DNA of 64,000 nucleotides from Leptolyngbya ohadii IS1 (GCF_002215035.1 NZ_NKFP01000002.1:44485-108484); one strand, 5' to 3'; shown: positions 1 through 8,179, counted from the stretch's first letter. Program-made: numbers and translations. The notes: generated by a model not told the origin, from the letters alone.

Positions 1-116
1 AGGCATTGGGGCTAAAGGGACGAGCGATCAGGTCATCTCGCTGGAATAGCTGACACGAACACAGCCAGCACAGAGCCGCTTTGGATCGGGTTGGCGCGTA
101 GCAAGGGTACTAGCCT

Positions 117-485
117 TCAAACCGTGTCATCCTTCCATCCGCACTCCGGGCAGTCCCAATAAACGTAATTGGCAGCAGGCGGAAACGGATGACGGCACTG
201 AGGGCACAGCCCCGTAAAAAGGGGATGCCAGAGCAAAAGTTCAAGCTGCTGAGCTTTAGTGAGGCGATCGACTGGGGAAGTAATCGTTTCCCTGTTATAA
301 CTGCCAAATTGCTGCGGCTCCCACCACTCATCCTCCAGAGCATTCGGATCAGGGTCATGATCGGGGCATTGCTCAAACCCATCCTCTACTCCGTAGGGGT
401 GCATGGCGCAAAGCAGGAAGACACTCCGGGCACTATTGCGGCAATCCTCACACTGGGGAAGCTTTCGGATGGGGCGATCGCTCAT
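117..485 (-). CDS. Small double zinc-ribbon protein
   Basis: A 122-residue cysteine-rich protein of unknown function. The N-terminal part carries C12-x2-C15, C26-x2-H29 and C40. The C-terminal part carries C94-x2-C97 and C112-x2-C115, a typical zinc ribbon in which the last pair reads CPECGW. The middle is acidic and rich in tryptophan. No signal peptide or membrane segment is visible. The protein ends four bases before the stop side of the 58-residue gene at 489, on the same strand, so the two may be co-transcribed. A metal-binding or DNA/RNA-contacting accessory role is plausible from the ribbons, but no family was recognised. Confidence 0.7.
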   Translation of the reverse strand: MSDRPIRKLPQCEDCRNSARSVFLLCAMHPYGVEDGFEQCPDHDPDPNALEDEWWEPQQFGSYNRETITSPVDRLTKAQQLELLLWHPLFTGLCPQCRHPFPPAANYVYWDCPECGWKDDTV

Positions 486-488
486 GAT

Positions 489-665
489 TCAGGGCATCCA
501 AAAGCACTCATACAGATTAATTATCGTTTGTAGATCCTCATTGCTCACTTCACCACCCAGATAGGCTTGAAGCTGCTCGTGCAGTTCTAGGGGCGTATTA
601 CCCTGAAGCCTGCCTGTCCAAAATAGAACATCAATTTGTCGAATGTAGCGATGAGTGTTCGGCAT
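489..665 (-). CDS. Small hypothetical protein, 58 residues
   Basis: I chose the start at 665 because its ATG overlaps the stop of the upstream 51-residue membrane protein as TAATG, a usual arrangement for translational coupling. A longer reading to 737 lacks that support. The protein is soluble and probably helical, with leucine and glutamine in the centre (LELHEQLQAYLGG). No catalytic motif is seen. Function unknown. Confidence 0.5.
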   Translation of the reverse strand: MPNTHRYIRQIDVLFWTGRLQGNTPLELHEQLQAYLGGEVSNEDLQTIINLYECFWMP

Positions 666-820
666 TACGGCATCCCACCCTTCAGCAGAAACTCCAGGGC
701 ATCCGTCATCTGATTGGTGAGGCGAGTTGTGAGCCACAATCCTACAATCAAGAAAACATCGACTAAGAATTGCCCCACAACGAGCATAATAACGAGGCGG
801 CGGGTCAGCTTAAACTTCAT
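665..820 (-). CDS. Single-pass membrane microprotein, 51 residues
   Basis: Reading leftward from the ATG at 820 gives a 51-residue protein beginning MKFKLTRR, followed by a hydrophobic stretch of about 20 residues (LVIMLVVGQFLVDVFLIVGL) and a short polar tail. This is one transmembrane helix with a positive N-terminus. The stop overlaps the next start as TAATG, so it is probably the first gene of a small operon that also covers 489-665 and 117-485. Function unknown. Confidence 0.5.
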   Translation of the reverse strand: MKFKLTRRLVIMLVVGQFLVDVFLIVGLWLTTRLTNQMTDALEFLLKGGMP

Positions 821-885
821 AGATACACCTGGGAGCTACCTGCCCAGAGTGCCCAAATGGGAGCAGCAAGTCTCATGAAAGGAAA

Positions 886-1085
886 TCAGCGCCCCTCAGC
901 ATGCTCTGTCCAGTATGCCGGATCATCATAGATCTGCTCCATTAATAGGTCATCACTAACTACATCGTCCCAGCCAGAGCAAGTCCTGGCAGACCTAAAC
1001 ACAGTAAACATCATCATGATTGATGCCATTGCTGCCGCAATGGGGGCATTTGTAGAGAGCATCGATAGCTGGCTTAAACAGTTGG
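886..1085 (-). pseudogene. Possible frameshifted zinc-ribbon gene
   Basis: Two minus-strand frames look like halves of one protein. The upstream half, about 1085 to 1000, encodes YKCPHCGSNGINHDDVYC, a clear zinc-ribbon knuckle, then meets a TAG. The downstream half is in another frame and ends at 886 with CSGWDDVVSDDLLMEQIYDD and an aromatic, acidic tail. An ATG at 1062 opens a 58-residue frame containing only the second half. No good start codon precedes the first half. This is either a decayed gene or a short gene starting at 1062. Confidence 0.25.
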
Positions 1086-1134
1086 GAATTCTGAGGTGTA
1101 GTCCGATAAACGACTATGCAAAGGGTGACTCCGT

Positions 1135-1644
1135 ATGAATGCTTCCTGGAAGCACTGGCTAATAGCAGCTATGGTTGCACTGACCTGCGTTCTATCCACC
1201 GTTACAGCAACTAAGGCATCAACAGCATTGCCTATGCATCTCACTTTCGATGAGGGCATGATGGCAATGGTTGTTCCTGACACGAACACGACAGCTTCAG
1301 CTTACGGTGGGCAGCTTCGAGTTTATGACGTTCACATCGCCAAGATGTTTGAGGTTACTCATAATCTGTGTCAAACAGGTCGAGTGGGCGGCGGGATTGG
1401 CTGGAGCTATTTTGCTGGCAACGGCAGCATCAATATGGGGAACTTTCAGATCTCTTGTGATCTTGCTGCAAACCTTTCCATTGCTTACGGATTAGGCGCA
1501 CCTGAACGTACTGTCATTCATTACGCGGGTGGAGACGGATATGCAGGAACAGTACAGACTTTTGATATCCCGATTTTCAACATTACGGGAGAAAAAGTTA
1601 GCCGTTGGATGTCCTTTGTTCAGAATTTTCGCCCGACCCGGTAG
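1135..1644 (+). CDS. Secreted hypothetical protein, 169 residues
   Basis: The N-terminus has a lysine, then a hydrophobic run (WLIAAMVALTCVLSTVTATKA) with a likely signal-peptidase site after the TKA/STA region near residue 28, so the product should be exported. The mature part has two cysteines about 30 residues apart (NLCQTGR and QISCDLA) that could form a disulfide, and many glycines and aromatics, suggesting a compact beta-rich fold. No catalytic motif or known domain was recognised. A second exported-protein gene follows 85 bases downstream on the same strand. Confidence 0.6.
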   Translation: MNASWKHWLIAAMVALTCVLSTVTATKASTALPMHLTFDEGMMAMVVPDTNTTASAYGGQLRVYDVHIAKMFEVTHNLCQTGRVGGGIGWSYFAGNGSINMGNFQISCDLAANLSIAYGLGAPERTVIHYAGGDGYAGTVQTFDIPIFNITGEKVSRWMSFVQNFRPTR

Positions 1645-1729
1645 CTCGATCATGCTTCAGGACAAGTAGCTTGAAGCGAATACAACGCCCTACGTCTTCG
1701 GCTACACCAATTCAGAAAACCTAAAATAC

Positions 1730-2134
1730 ATGAAGCCTCTTCACGCTGCTCTCGCTAGCACGCTTGCATTTCTCGTAATTCTCCCGGTTCACGCGCAAAC
1801 CGTAAACTCATCACCCTTTGGCGCAGCCGTGTTCGGGCGGTGGATGGAAGGCGGGCGATTACAGGAGCAGGGCGATTTTAATTCTGCCCAGATTCAGTAT
1901 CAACGAGCATTAGCTGCCGCTCAACAACTATCAAATCCAACTTTGCGGGATTGTGCTACCTCTGGCACTCAAGCCCGGATTGCAGCAATGGAGGCAGCAA
2001 GAGCCTATATTCGTGCCAATGGCGATAGCTTTGAGGCAATCGCACAAGCACAACGCATTGCTGATGCACAATTTCGTCAAACGATTAATCAATTTGACCA
2101 GGAAAGACCTGATCTTGTCGGTCGTTGTCCTTAA
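1730..2134 (+). CDS. Secreted helical hypothetical protein, 134 residues
   Basis: It starts MKPLHAALASTLAFLVILPV with a signal-peptidase-like HAQ site near residue 23. The mature protein is alanine- and glutamine-rich and probably helical. Two cysteines occur near residue 78 and at the penultimate position (GRCP end). The spacing of the helices around GDFNSAQIQYQRALAAAQQL resembles a single tetratricopeptide-like hairpin, but one unit is not enough to assign a family. It follows the secreted protein at 1135 on the same strand. Confidence 0.55.
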   Translation: MKPLHAALASTLAFLVILPVHAQTVNSSPFGAAVFGRWMEGGRLQEQGDFNSAQIQYQRALAAAQQLSNPTLRDCATSGTQARIAAMEAARAYIRANGDSFEAIAQAQRIADAQFRQTINQFDQERPDLVGRCP

Positions 2135-2217
2135 AGTTTCAGCTTTGGCAATCGGGCTTCCAAAGAGCCTTCATTCAGACGAGATAGAAACAGTGAACCT
2201 GGCATCTACAGGTAAAT

Positions 2218-2955
2218 TCATTCCAAAAAATCTCCCAAGAACCCCACAATCTCCCCCCAAGCGGCATCTGTCGCAACCGGATCATAGCGATAACCATCAT
2301 CCCGCATAAACGTGTGGTCTGCCTCATATAGCAATGACTTGTGCCCTACCCCTGCTCGATCAAGGGCTTCCAGGATAGTTTGTCGTCCTTCGGGTGGTAC
2401 ATGCGGATCAAGCGTCCCAAAGATGGTTAACACGGTTGCTTGCATCTCACTGGCCCGATCGATCGTATTTGCAACGCCTCTGCCCAGCTTGCCGTTATGG
2501 ATGCCTGTGGGATAGCAACAAACAGCAGCCTTGACTTCAGGGTTAAGAGCAGCCCGAAATGCAAGATGCCCACCAATACAAAAGCCCATTGCTCCGAGCT
2601 TACCAGGGGCAACCCCACTCTCTGCCTTCAGCCACTCTAACACTGCCTTTGCATCGGCATCATAGTAGGCAATCTCGGTACGACGGGCATCATCATTGCC
2701 TTGTAATCGCCCCAAGTCATTCGGTTCAATCACAGTGCCGATCGGCTCAAGACGATGAAAGATTTCAGACGCGGCAACGACATAGCCATAGCCCGCAAGA
2801 CGATCCGCAAGGCGAGTGATCGGTCTTCCCAGTTGGTAGATATCGGAGTAAAACAAAACGCCAGGGTATTGCCCTTCAGGTTTGGGAGCGGCAACATAAA
2901 CGCGCATCAGGCTGTCATCAACGGTTAAGCCGATATTGCGGGTTGTAATTTGCAT
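2218..2955 (-). CDS. Dienelactone hydrolase family protein
   Basis: An alpha/beta hydrolase of the dienelactone hydrolase type, a cytoplasmic esterase/lactonase family. The nucleophile elbow is GFCIGGH with Cys126, and the other triad residues fit D183 (FGTLDPHVPP) and H214 (EADHTFMRD). I chose the ATG at 2955, giving 245 residues, because the product then starts MQITTRNIGLTV directly at the first beta strand and a purine-rich GGAAGGGG stretch precedes it. A longer frame reaches 3054 but adds an unlikely leader. The Cys nucleophile is typical of the family; the substrate cannot be told. It lies 91 bases downstream of the HNH gene and may be outside that operon. Confidence 0.85.
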   Translation of the reverse strand: MQITTRNIGLTVDDSLMRVYVAAPKPEGQYPGVLFYSDIYQLGRPITRLADRLAGYGYVVAASEIFHRLEPIGTVIEPNDLGRLQGNDDARRTEIAYYDADAKAVLEWLKAESGVAPGKLGAMGFCIGGHLAFRAALNPEVKAAVCCYPTGIHNGKLGRGVANTIDRASEMQATVLTIFGTLDPHVPPEGRQTILEALDRAGVGHKSLLYEADHTFMRDDGYRYDPVATDAAWGEIVGFLGDFLE

Positions 2956-3046
2956 CTCACATTTCCCCTTCCCTTGCTGCGGATGCCAAATTATAGAATG
3001 GGTCGCTTCATTCCAGCAGCTAAGCTGGCTAACGCAAGACCGAGCT

Positions 3047-4243
3047 TTATCCAAACCGTGCTAAATTCCGCGATCGCCCGATTTGCTCAATCAAATCAAT
3101 GACTCGATCGACAATTGCACCAGCCGCCACTCCTCGCCCTGCCGACCCGCCTTCGGCGGCAGCACGAAGTGACCGCACTGTCGCAAACCTGAGCTGGACA
3201 TCCTCCTGTAGTGCCTGGGACAGGGTAGTCGATCGCCCATACCGCTCGTAGTCCCATTCGAGTGCCGATCGTGCTGCAAATAGCTTCTCTGCACTGGGCA
3301 ACCGATTGCGCTTCACATGACGATTAAAGTCACGGTCAGCCGGAACCAAATTCCAAAGCTCATTGATGGGATAGACCGACAAAGGCAGTAGATGATCCAG
3401 GTCGTAGGGGATGCCCTGCACGATTCGTTTATCTGTCCAGGGGCAGCGGAACTCTTGCCCTTCCAGCAGCAGGATTTCGATCTGGTTGTTTTCCCAGGTC
3501 AAGGGTCTGCGATTATCGGGGCGAGCAGTAAGCAGGTTATAAGTCTCTCCTCGGCTCACGGGCTGCTGAGACTGCGATACTCGTTCCGTGAACAGACACC
3601 ATTCATGAATACAGAGAGCCTCAATCCACAAAGACATTTCCTGAAAGGTGTGCCAGAGGTTCGCCTTAATCACAAGGCACAAGTCATCTGCCTGAGTTCC
3701 GGGTACTGCTGCTACTCGCCCATTCAAATCCCCGTAGGTCATAGGCTTTTCAAAGACGGACCAATTTCCTGGACCTGCATACTGAATTGGGGTTCTGATG
3801 GTTTTAGCGATCGCCTTTAAGGTCTTCTGATAGGTAGCCAGTAGCTGGGGCGGGTAGGTTGCTCTCCTGCGCGGAATGCGAAGTTCATGAATTGCGACAA
3901 ATCCATTTGCTGCTCTGGATAGCCCCCCGGTCTGCTCCTCCCACTGGCGACGAAACTCGCTTAAGATTGGGCGAAATTCCATATCGTTGTGAAGCTTGCC
4001 GTCACGCTCCGATCGTTGTCCCTGGGAAATTGGCTGATTTGACGCGACAAAACCCCAATAGTAAGCGACCCAATACTCTGCAAGGAGCCGCAGGGGAACG
4101 GCTACATCCTGGTGATAGCTGTTCAAATCTGGAAAGGACAGCACGACATCGTTGATAGCCCGGAGCAGCGCAATCTTGTAGCTCGTCACCTTGCTATCGT
4201 GGCGGAGGATGGTACTAATGACCTGACTTGCACCAATATTCAC
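3047..4243 (-). CDS. HNH endonuclease domain protein
   Basis: A 398-residue protein with a GTG start. Residues 1-250 form a domain I do not recognise, with aromatic helices (LLAEYWVAYYWGF). A C-terminal HNH nuclease domain spans about 260-320: CPWT at 267, the DLDH motif with H284, the central WNLVP with N298, and FNRHVKR with N307/H309. The upstream genes on the same strand, a 70-residue protein and a NERD-UvrD helicase, are separated by 26 and 26 bases, so this is probably the last gene of a three-gene operon. A helicase joined to an HNH nuclease suggests nucleic-acid defence; that role is inferred. Confidence 0.75.
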   Translation of the reverse strand: MNIGASQVISTILRHDSKVTSYKIALLRAINDVVLSFPDLNSYHQDVAVPLRLLAEYWVAYYWGFVASNQPISQGQRSERDGKLHNDMEFRPILSEFRRQWEEQTGGLSRAANGFVAIHELRIPRRRATYPPQLLATYQKTLKAIAKTIRTPIQYAGPGNWSVFEKPMTYGDLNGRVAAVPGTQADDLCLVIKANLWHTFQEMSLWIEALCIHEWCLFTERVSQSQQPVSRGETYNLLTARPDNRRPLTWENNQIEILLLEGQEFRCPWTDKRIVQGIPYDLDHLLPLSVYPINELWNLVPADRDFNRHVKRNRLPSAEKLFAARSALEWDYERYGRSTTLSQALQEDVQLRFATVRSLRAAAEGGSAGRGVAAGAIVDRVIDLIEQIGRSRNLARFG

Positions 4244-4270
4244 CGATCGTCTCCCCTTTGCTCCAATCCA

Positions 4271-4483
4271 CTATTCAGAGAGCGGCGGAAGCCGCTCATC
4301 TACCCATTCTTGAAACCGATCGGGGACGTGCTGATCGATCGCCTGTTTCAACACAGTTGCCTCAATCCTGCATTGCTCAAAGTCCATCAACAGGTGATAA
4401 AACTGCATCACCGCTGCCCCTTCGATTGCTCCAATCAACAAAAGATGATCGATTACCTCAGCAAATTCCTTAACGGTTCTCAT
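4271..4483 (-). CDS. Small partner protein of the NERD-helicase/HNH unit
   Basis: I chose the ATG at 4483, giving 70 residues, over a GTG at 4492 because a GGGGG stretch lies eight bases upstream of this ATG. The protein is helical, starting MRTVKEFAEVIDHLLLIGAI and ending in an acidic tail. No motif is recognised. Its position between the helicase and the HNH gene, with short gaps on both sides, suggests a subunit or regulator of the same system. Confidence 0.6.
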   Translation of the reverse strand: MRTVKEFAEVIDHLLLIGAIEGAAVMQFYHLLMDFEQCRIEATVLKQAIDQHVPDRFQEWVDERLPPLSE

Positions 4484-4509
4484 CCGCTGCACCCCCTAGC
4501 ACTTCTTTT

Positions 4510-6381
4510 CTAGTTCACCCAGCTCATCGCCAGTTCTAACCGCTTCACAAACTCAGATTGACGATCGCACGTCAGCACCAGTTGATCGATCGCCCTGGTC
4601 ATTGCCACATATAATAGTCGCGCCTCCTCAGTTTCAGATCCGCCTGGGTTTGGCATAAATCCAATGCCGGGAATAAAGATGATCGGGAATTCAAGCCCCT
4701 TGCTAGAGTGCATCGTCAGCAGCTTGATACTTTGCTCAGCGGCATTAAAGTCGCGGCTATCGCTGGTTTCGTTGACCCATTCGACGGGGATCTCGGCTTC
4801 CCGGAGCCGCTTACAAACTTGCTCACCCATAAATCGGGCACGGTAGACGATTGCTATTTCATTCCAGGCAGTGCCCCGCTCACGAAATTGCTGAATGCGA
4901 TCGACTAAATAATCAGTTTCCTGCCGGAAGCTGGGCAGGCGAATCAGATCGGGTTTGGCTCCGTGCCGTCCTGCGCTTTGGGGCTGCACAATCACCGGAG
5001 CATCCTCTTCCTGCACTTCAGCGGCAGTAAAGACCTCCTTAGCGAATTCATAGGCAACCGATAAAACTTCTTGAGTGTTCCGGTAATTCAGTTTCAGGAT
5101 AGTCGTTCGTCCCTGTGCCTGGATGCCCACGCTCTTGAAGCTAAACTTTCGATTGCTCTGCTTTTCGTAGAGCGATTGGGCATCGTCGTACAGTACGAGG
5201 AGCGATCGTGTTTCGGCATCGACCATCTGCGCCACCAACTTCAACCACTCCGGCTGAAAATCATGCCCTTCGTCAATAAGAACTGCCCCATACCGACCAG
5301 CGGGGATAATTCCGGCATCGACTGATTCGATGACTCGTTGTACCAATTCCTCAACATAAGCTTCACCCTTGTACTGTCTGGAGTCGGGTCGTGGAATTCG
5401 GTAGGCGCGAAGCTCGTCGCTGCACCAGCCATGAAAATGACGGACAACCACCCGATCGCCTAACCCCTTCTCCTGCATCATCTGTCGGAGCTTTGCCGCC
5501 AGGGAGACGTTAAAGCAGACGACGAGAATCGGCTTGGTGATGCTTTGGGCGAGGAACTGGCAGCGGTACGCCAGAATCAACGTTTTGCCGGAGCCTGCCA
5601 CGCCATGAATAATCCGATTGCCATCCCCCAGGCTACGGGCAAGCTGCTCCTGCTGTAAGTCCATGATGCGGATGATGTCTGGAATTGTTGCTGCGAGACT
5701 TTCGGGTTCTGGCTCGGCGAATTCTTCGATCGCCAACGACAGTTGCTTGCTCGTAATTCGCAGATCAGGAAACAGATGCCACCGGATGCGATCAATTTGC
5801 TCCGATGATAGCCAGTTGCCAAACTGATAGGGACTCAAATCCCAGAGCCGCTGCTGAAATTCACCGGGGTCTATGGTTTCTCGGATCTCATCCTGGCAAA
5901 TAACCAAATGAGGATTAAGCACCTGAGAGAGAGCAGGCTCTGACTCAAATGCTTTGCGCGTGATATTGGTCAGTACAACTCCATAGGCATAGGGACAGAT
6001 GAGATTCCCTGCATAACGACCAAATTGCTGCACCAGTTGGTCATCACCCTCCAGCATTTTATTAATGGCAAGCGCATAGTCCCGCGCCTGTTCTAGCGGG
6101 TTTTTAACTTGCTTTGTACCATCGGGCGTGACGATCGTAACCTCACCCGGATTGACCTGTGCGATCGTACTCAGCTTCCAATCCTTCACTTCCAGCACAA
6201 ACAGCCCCCGTCCTGGGTGCAGCACAATAAAGTCCGGGTGCAGACGTTTAGGGCCGATCGGTACGTCATACCACAGCAGATAATCGTCGTCTAGATGACT
6301 CTCAAGTACTCTAGCCAGTCGTCTTTCTCCAGCAGTCATCCGCTGGCTACAGCTACTGAAGGCGGGAATCAGGGTTGCCAT
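4510..6381 (-). CDS. NERD-domain UvrD-like superfamily 1 helicase
   Basis: The first 70 residues match the NERD (nuclease-related) domain: LHPDFIVL with D50, followed by VLEVKDWK with E64-x-K66, the core of a PD-(D/E)XK-like site. An SF1 helicase follows: Walker A GVAGSGKT at 260-267, a Walker B LIDEGHDF, the motif IV-like LKLNYRNTQE, motif V LLTMHSSKGLEFPIIFIPG and motif VI EEARLLYVAMTRAIDQL. Length is 623 residues. It is the promoter-proximal gene of the 3047-6381 unit. NERD helicases are widespread in bacteria; with an HNH gene downstream a restriction-like activity against foreign DNA is plausible but unproven. Confidence 0.9.
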   Translation of the reverse strand: MATLIPAFSSCSQRMTAGERRLARVLESHLDDDYLLWYDVPIGPKRLHPDFIVLHPGRGLFVLEVKDWKLSTIAQVNPGEVTIVTPDGTKQVKNPLEQARDYALAINKMLEGDDQLVQQFGRYAGNLICPYAYGVVLTNITRKAFESEPALSQVLNPHLVICQDEIRETIDPGEFQQRLWDLSPYQFGNWLSSEQIDRIRWHLFPDLRITSKQLSLAIEEFAEPEPESLAATIPDIIRIMDLQQEQLARSLGDGNRIIHGVAGSGKTLILAYRCQFLAQSITKPILVVCFNVSLAAKLRQMMQEKGLGDRVVVRHFHGWCSDELRAYRIPRPDSRQYKGEAYVEELVQRVIESVDAGIIPAGRYGAVLIDEGHDFQPEWLKLVAQMVDAETRSLLVLYDDAQSLYEKQSNRKFSFKSVGIQAQGRTTILKLNYRNTQEVLSVAYEFAKEVFTAAEVQEEDAPVIVQPQSAGRHGAKPDLIRLPSFRQETDYLVDRIQQFRERGTAWNEIAIVYRARFMGEQVCKRLREAEIPVEWVNETSDSRDFNAAEQSIKLLTMHSSKGLEFPIIFIPGIGFMPNPGGSETEEARLLYVAMTRAIDQLVLTCDRQSEFVKRLELAMSWVN

Positions 6382-6409
6382 AACTTACGCTCTACAGGCG
6401 ATTGTCCCA

Positions 6410-6643
6410 CTATGCCTCACAGCCAATGCCATCACGGTCGCGATCGAAGCGGTGGGGATCACTGCCGACGACTCGGAAGTTTCGATGCGGAACATCACCA
6501 CAGTCCAGGTCAGGTGGGGCTGGCGCGATGCAAACATTTGGATAGGAAGGGTCGCAGTTCGATCGCGCCTGAGTCGGTTGAACGTTTACGATGAAAAGGA
6601 TAGAAGCGATAATCACGAAAGCTAAATACAGTATTCGTCCCAT
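6410..6643 (-). CDS. Excalibur calcium-binding domain protein
   Basis: I use the ATG at 6643, giving 77 residues, so that the protein begins MGRILYLAFVIIASILFIVN, a clean signal peptide or anchor ending near TQARS. The mature part has cysteines in NCDPSYPNVC and a C-terminal HRFDRDRDGIGCEA, the Excalibur motif (D-x-D-x-D-G-x-x-C-E), known to bind calcium at the cell surface. The DCGDVPHRNF segment also matches extracellular Excalibur proteins often linked to thermonuclease-like folds; no nuclease domain is present here. Confidence 0.8.
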   Translation of the reverse strand: MGRILYLAFVIIASILFIVNVQPTQARSNCDPSYPNVCIAPAPPDLDCGDVPHRNFRVVGSDPHRFDRDRDGIGCEA

Positions 6644-6686
6644 AGGTTCTGAAAAAACTGAAGCATCTGCTGTCAGGATTCCCAAA

Positions 6687-6914
6687 TCACAGCCCCTTGC
6701 TCAGCACCAGAATATGATTCACAGGGGAATAATTTCCCAGCAATGAGGAGGCTTTTTGTATTTGAATAGAAGGGGTGCAGGCATCCGCATTTGCGAGACA
6801 TCGTTTCTCCAAAATGCCACAATGGACTTCCTGTGCCAGCGTAGAAGATGGGGCAAGGAAAGGAGTTGTGAACAGTGCAGTGACGATCGGGAGAATGTGC
6901 TCTAGCTTTGGCAT
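6687..6914 (-). CDS. Possible small exported protein
   Basis: Starting at the ATG at 6914 the frame reads MPKLEHILPIVTALFTTPFL and reaches a plausible signal-peptidase site at TLAQE. The rest is short with three cysteines (HCGILEKRC, ADACTP), which fits a small disulfide-bonded exported protein. There is no recognised family and a second overlapping frame reaches 7062, so this is uncertain. Confidence 0.3.
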   Translation of the reverse strand: MPKLEHILPIVTALFTTPFLAPSSTLAQEVHCGILEKRCLANADACTPSIQIQKASSLLGNYSPVNHILVLSKGL

Positions 6915-7152
6915 AGCAGATACAGGAGCAGGATGAAAACCCGACCCTTGACCAAGCATCAGGAGTTGATCGGGTGTGAATGAATCTACAGATTTTAGAA
7001 TTCCCGAAGGAGTACCAGAAACAGCGATCGGACAGCGAGTTCATCCTGTCTTTACTGTTCAATTAAGAGACTTTTGCCCACAATCCGCCTAATTTCAGTC
7101 ATACTGGAAATTATAAGCAGAATATAGCTCCACACAACAGATGACTACGATG

Positions 7153-7183
7153 CCCCTCGACAACCCACTATTCGAGGGGTTTT
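7153..7183 (+). terminator. Rho-independent terminator, plus strand
   Basis: An eight-base stem CCCCTCGA/TCGAGGGG with an 11-base loop is followed directly by TTTT and further on by T-rich sequence. It is oriented to end plus-strand transcription. No plus-strand gene is visible upstream between 7063 and 7152, so it may terminate a small RNA or an antisense transcript. Confidence 0.6.
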
Positions 7184-7210
7184 GCTATTGAGTGGGGGAC
7201 AATCGCCAAT

Positions 7211-7248
7211 AAAAAGCCGACCGTTCAATGAGGGAGACGATCGGGCTT
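7211..7248 (-). terminator. Weak second terminator-like hairpin, minus strand
   Basis: On the minus strand AGCCCGA pairs imperfectly with TCGGCT and is followed by five Ts. It lies about 80 bases beyond the stronger terminator at 7331-7359 and shares its GCCGA/TCGGC core, so it could be a back-up terminator for the HU transcript. The long loop makes it uncertain. Confidence 0.3.
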
Positions 7249-7330
7249 TGGGAGATTGATTTAAGTCTGCTAATACCAGCAAGTGCGCCCAGATGCAGCA
7301 ATGGGCTAACGGTAGAAACAGTTGAATAAC

Positions 7331-7359
7331 AAAAAGCCGACAGAGTAGGACAGTCGGCT
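7331..7359 (-). terminator. Terminator of the HU gene
   Basis: On the minus strand AGCCGAC and GTCGGCT form a seven-base stem with an 11-base loop, followed by TTTTT. It lies 66 bases after the HU stop codon and is oriented to end that transcript. Confidence 0.75.
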
Positions 7360-7424
7360 GATTCAGGAATGCACCAGTAATGGTGATGTTTGTAGGATGC
7401 CCCAGTGCAGTGACAAGCTAACGT

Positions 7425-7700
7425 TTAGCCTGCTACAGCATCCTTAAAGCCCTTTCCAGCAGAGAAGGCAGGGACTTTAGAGGCAGGAATGGAGATAGTT
7501 TGTCCGGTCTGAGGATTACGCCCTTCCCGTGCCTGACGGTCGCGACGCTCGAAGGTGCCGAAGCCAACGAGCGTGACTTTATCACCTTCTGCCACAGCTT
7601 CCATGATGGACTCGACGGCTGCACTGAGGATCGCGTCGGCTTCTTTCTTCGTCACGTTTGCCTTTTCTGCAATTTGATCGACCAGTTCGCCCTTGTTCAT
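7425..7700 (-). CDS. hup: HU-family DNA-binding protein
   Basis: A 91-residue nucleoid protein of the HU/IHF family. The ATG at 7700 gives the canonical start MNKGELVDQIAEKANVTKKE; the frame runs further upstream but that part lacks similarity to HU. Visible family features are the dimer helices (ADAILSAAVESIMEAV), the GFGTFERRDRQAREGRNPQTG arm with the invariant proline, and the KVPAFSAGKGFKDAV end. The length is the usual one. It acts as a dimer that bends DNA. A perfect TATAAT box lies upstream and a strong terminator follows. On a plasmid such a copy may be additional to a chromosomal one. Confidence 0.95.
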   Translation of the reverse strand: MNKGELVDQIAEKANVTKKEADAILSAAVESIMEAVAEGDKVTLVGFGTFERRDRQAREGRNPQTGQTISIPASKVPAFSAGKGFKDAVAG

Positions 7701-7727
7701 GGGTATTTCCGGTAATTCGTCGATTGA

Positions 7728-7756
7728 ATTATAGTGCAGATGATCGTGGCTGGAAC
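7728..7756 (-). promoter_or_regulatory. Predicted promoter of the HU gene
   Basis: On the minus strand a perfect TATAAT -10 box lies at 7733-7728. At 17 bases spacing a GTTCCA at 7756-7751 gives a partial -35 box. The -10 box is 27 bases upstream of the HU ATG. Confidence 0.55.
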
Positions 7757-7803
7757 CCTCATTCTTTCGTAAGGAATACGAAAATGTCAGATTTGGTCTG
7801 TGA

Positions 7804-7851
7804 AAGGTTGTGTAAAATCTGAACGCTTCAATCCATTTTTTACACAACCTT
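7804..7851. repeat. Perfect 14-bp inverted repeat upstream of HU
   Basis: AAGGTTGTGTAAAA at 7804-7817 is the exact reverse complement of TTTTACACAACCTT at 7838-7851, with a 20-base centre. It lies about 100 bases upstream of the HU start codon and in no gene. It could be an operator or a recombinase binding site. Neither arm is followed by a T-run that would make a normal terminator. Confidence 0.7.
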
Positions 7852-7933
7852 GTCAGAATCCCCAGACGCATCCTGCCGCTGCCGCGCCACGGTAGAGGCG
7901 CACATCACACCAGCGGCAAGAGAGATCACCAAA

Positions 7934-8179
7934 CTACGATCGCTTTCCCACAGGTCTGGCAACAATCTTGTAATTCCGATCGGCGATTGTTTTCTCGTAC
8001 AGTTCAATATCTCTACGTCGCTGAAAAGGTTTTCCCACAGGCATCCCTTGATCGTTCACTAACCAATATTGCTTCAGTCCTGCTGCGGTAAGAGTCGCTT
8101 GTGCTTCTGGTGGCAGGCAGTCGCCCCGGACGTAGGTTCTCATGAAAGTTTCAGCTCCAACTCGAATTGCAACAATCAC
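7934..8179 (-). CDS. Small basic hypothetical protein
   Basis: An 81-residue frame whose start may be at 8179 or at the internal ATG at 8143 (MRTYVRGDCLPPEAQ). It is basic near the C-terminus (FQRRRDIELYEKT, ARPVGKRS) and has no transmembrane or signal segment. No family recognised. It lies between the HU upstream region and a plus-strand gene at 8237 with which it diverges. Confidence 0.4.
   Translation of the reverse strand: MIVAIRVGAETFMRTYVRGDCLPPEAQATLTAAGLKQYWLVNDQGMPVGKPFQRRRDIELYEKTIADRNYKIVARPVGKRS

Noticed and set aside
1..116. Cysteine-rich minus-strand fragment at the window start
   Set aside because: A frame with ALCWLCSCQLF exists but has no start codon and runs off the window, so a gene cannot be supported.
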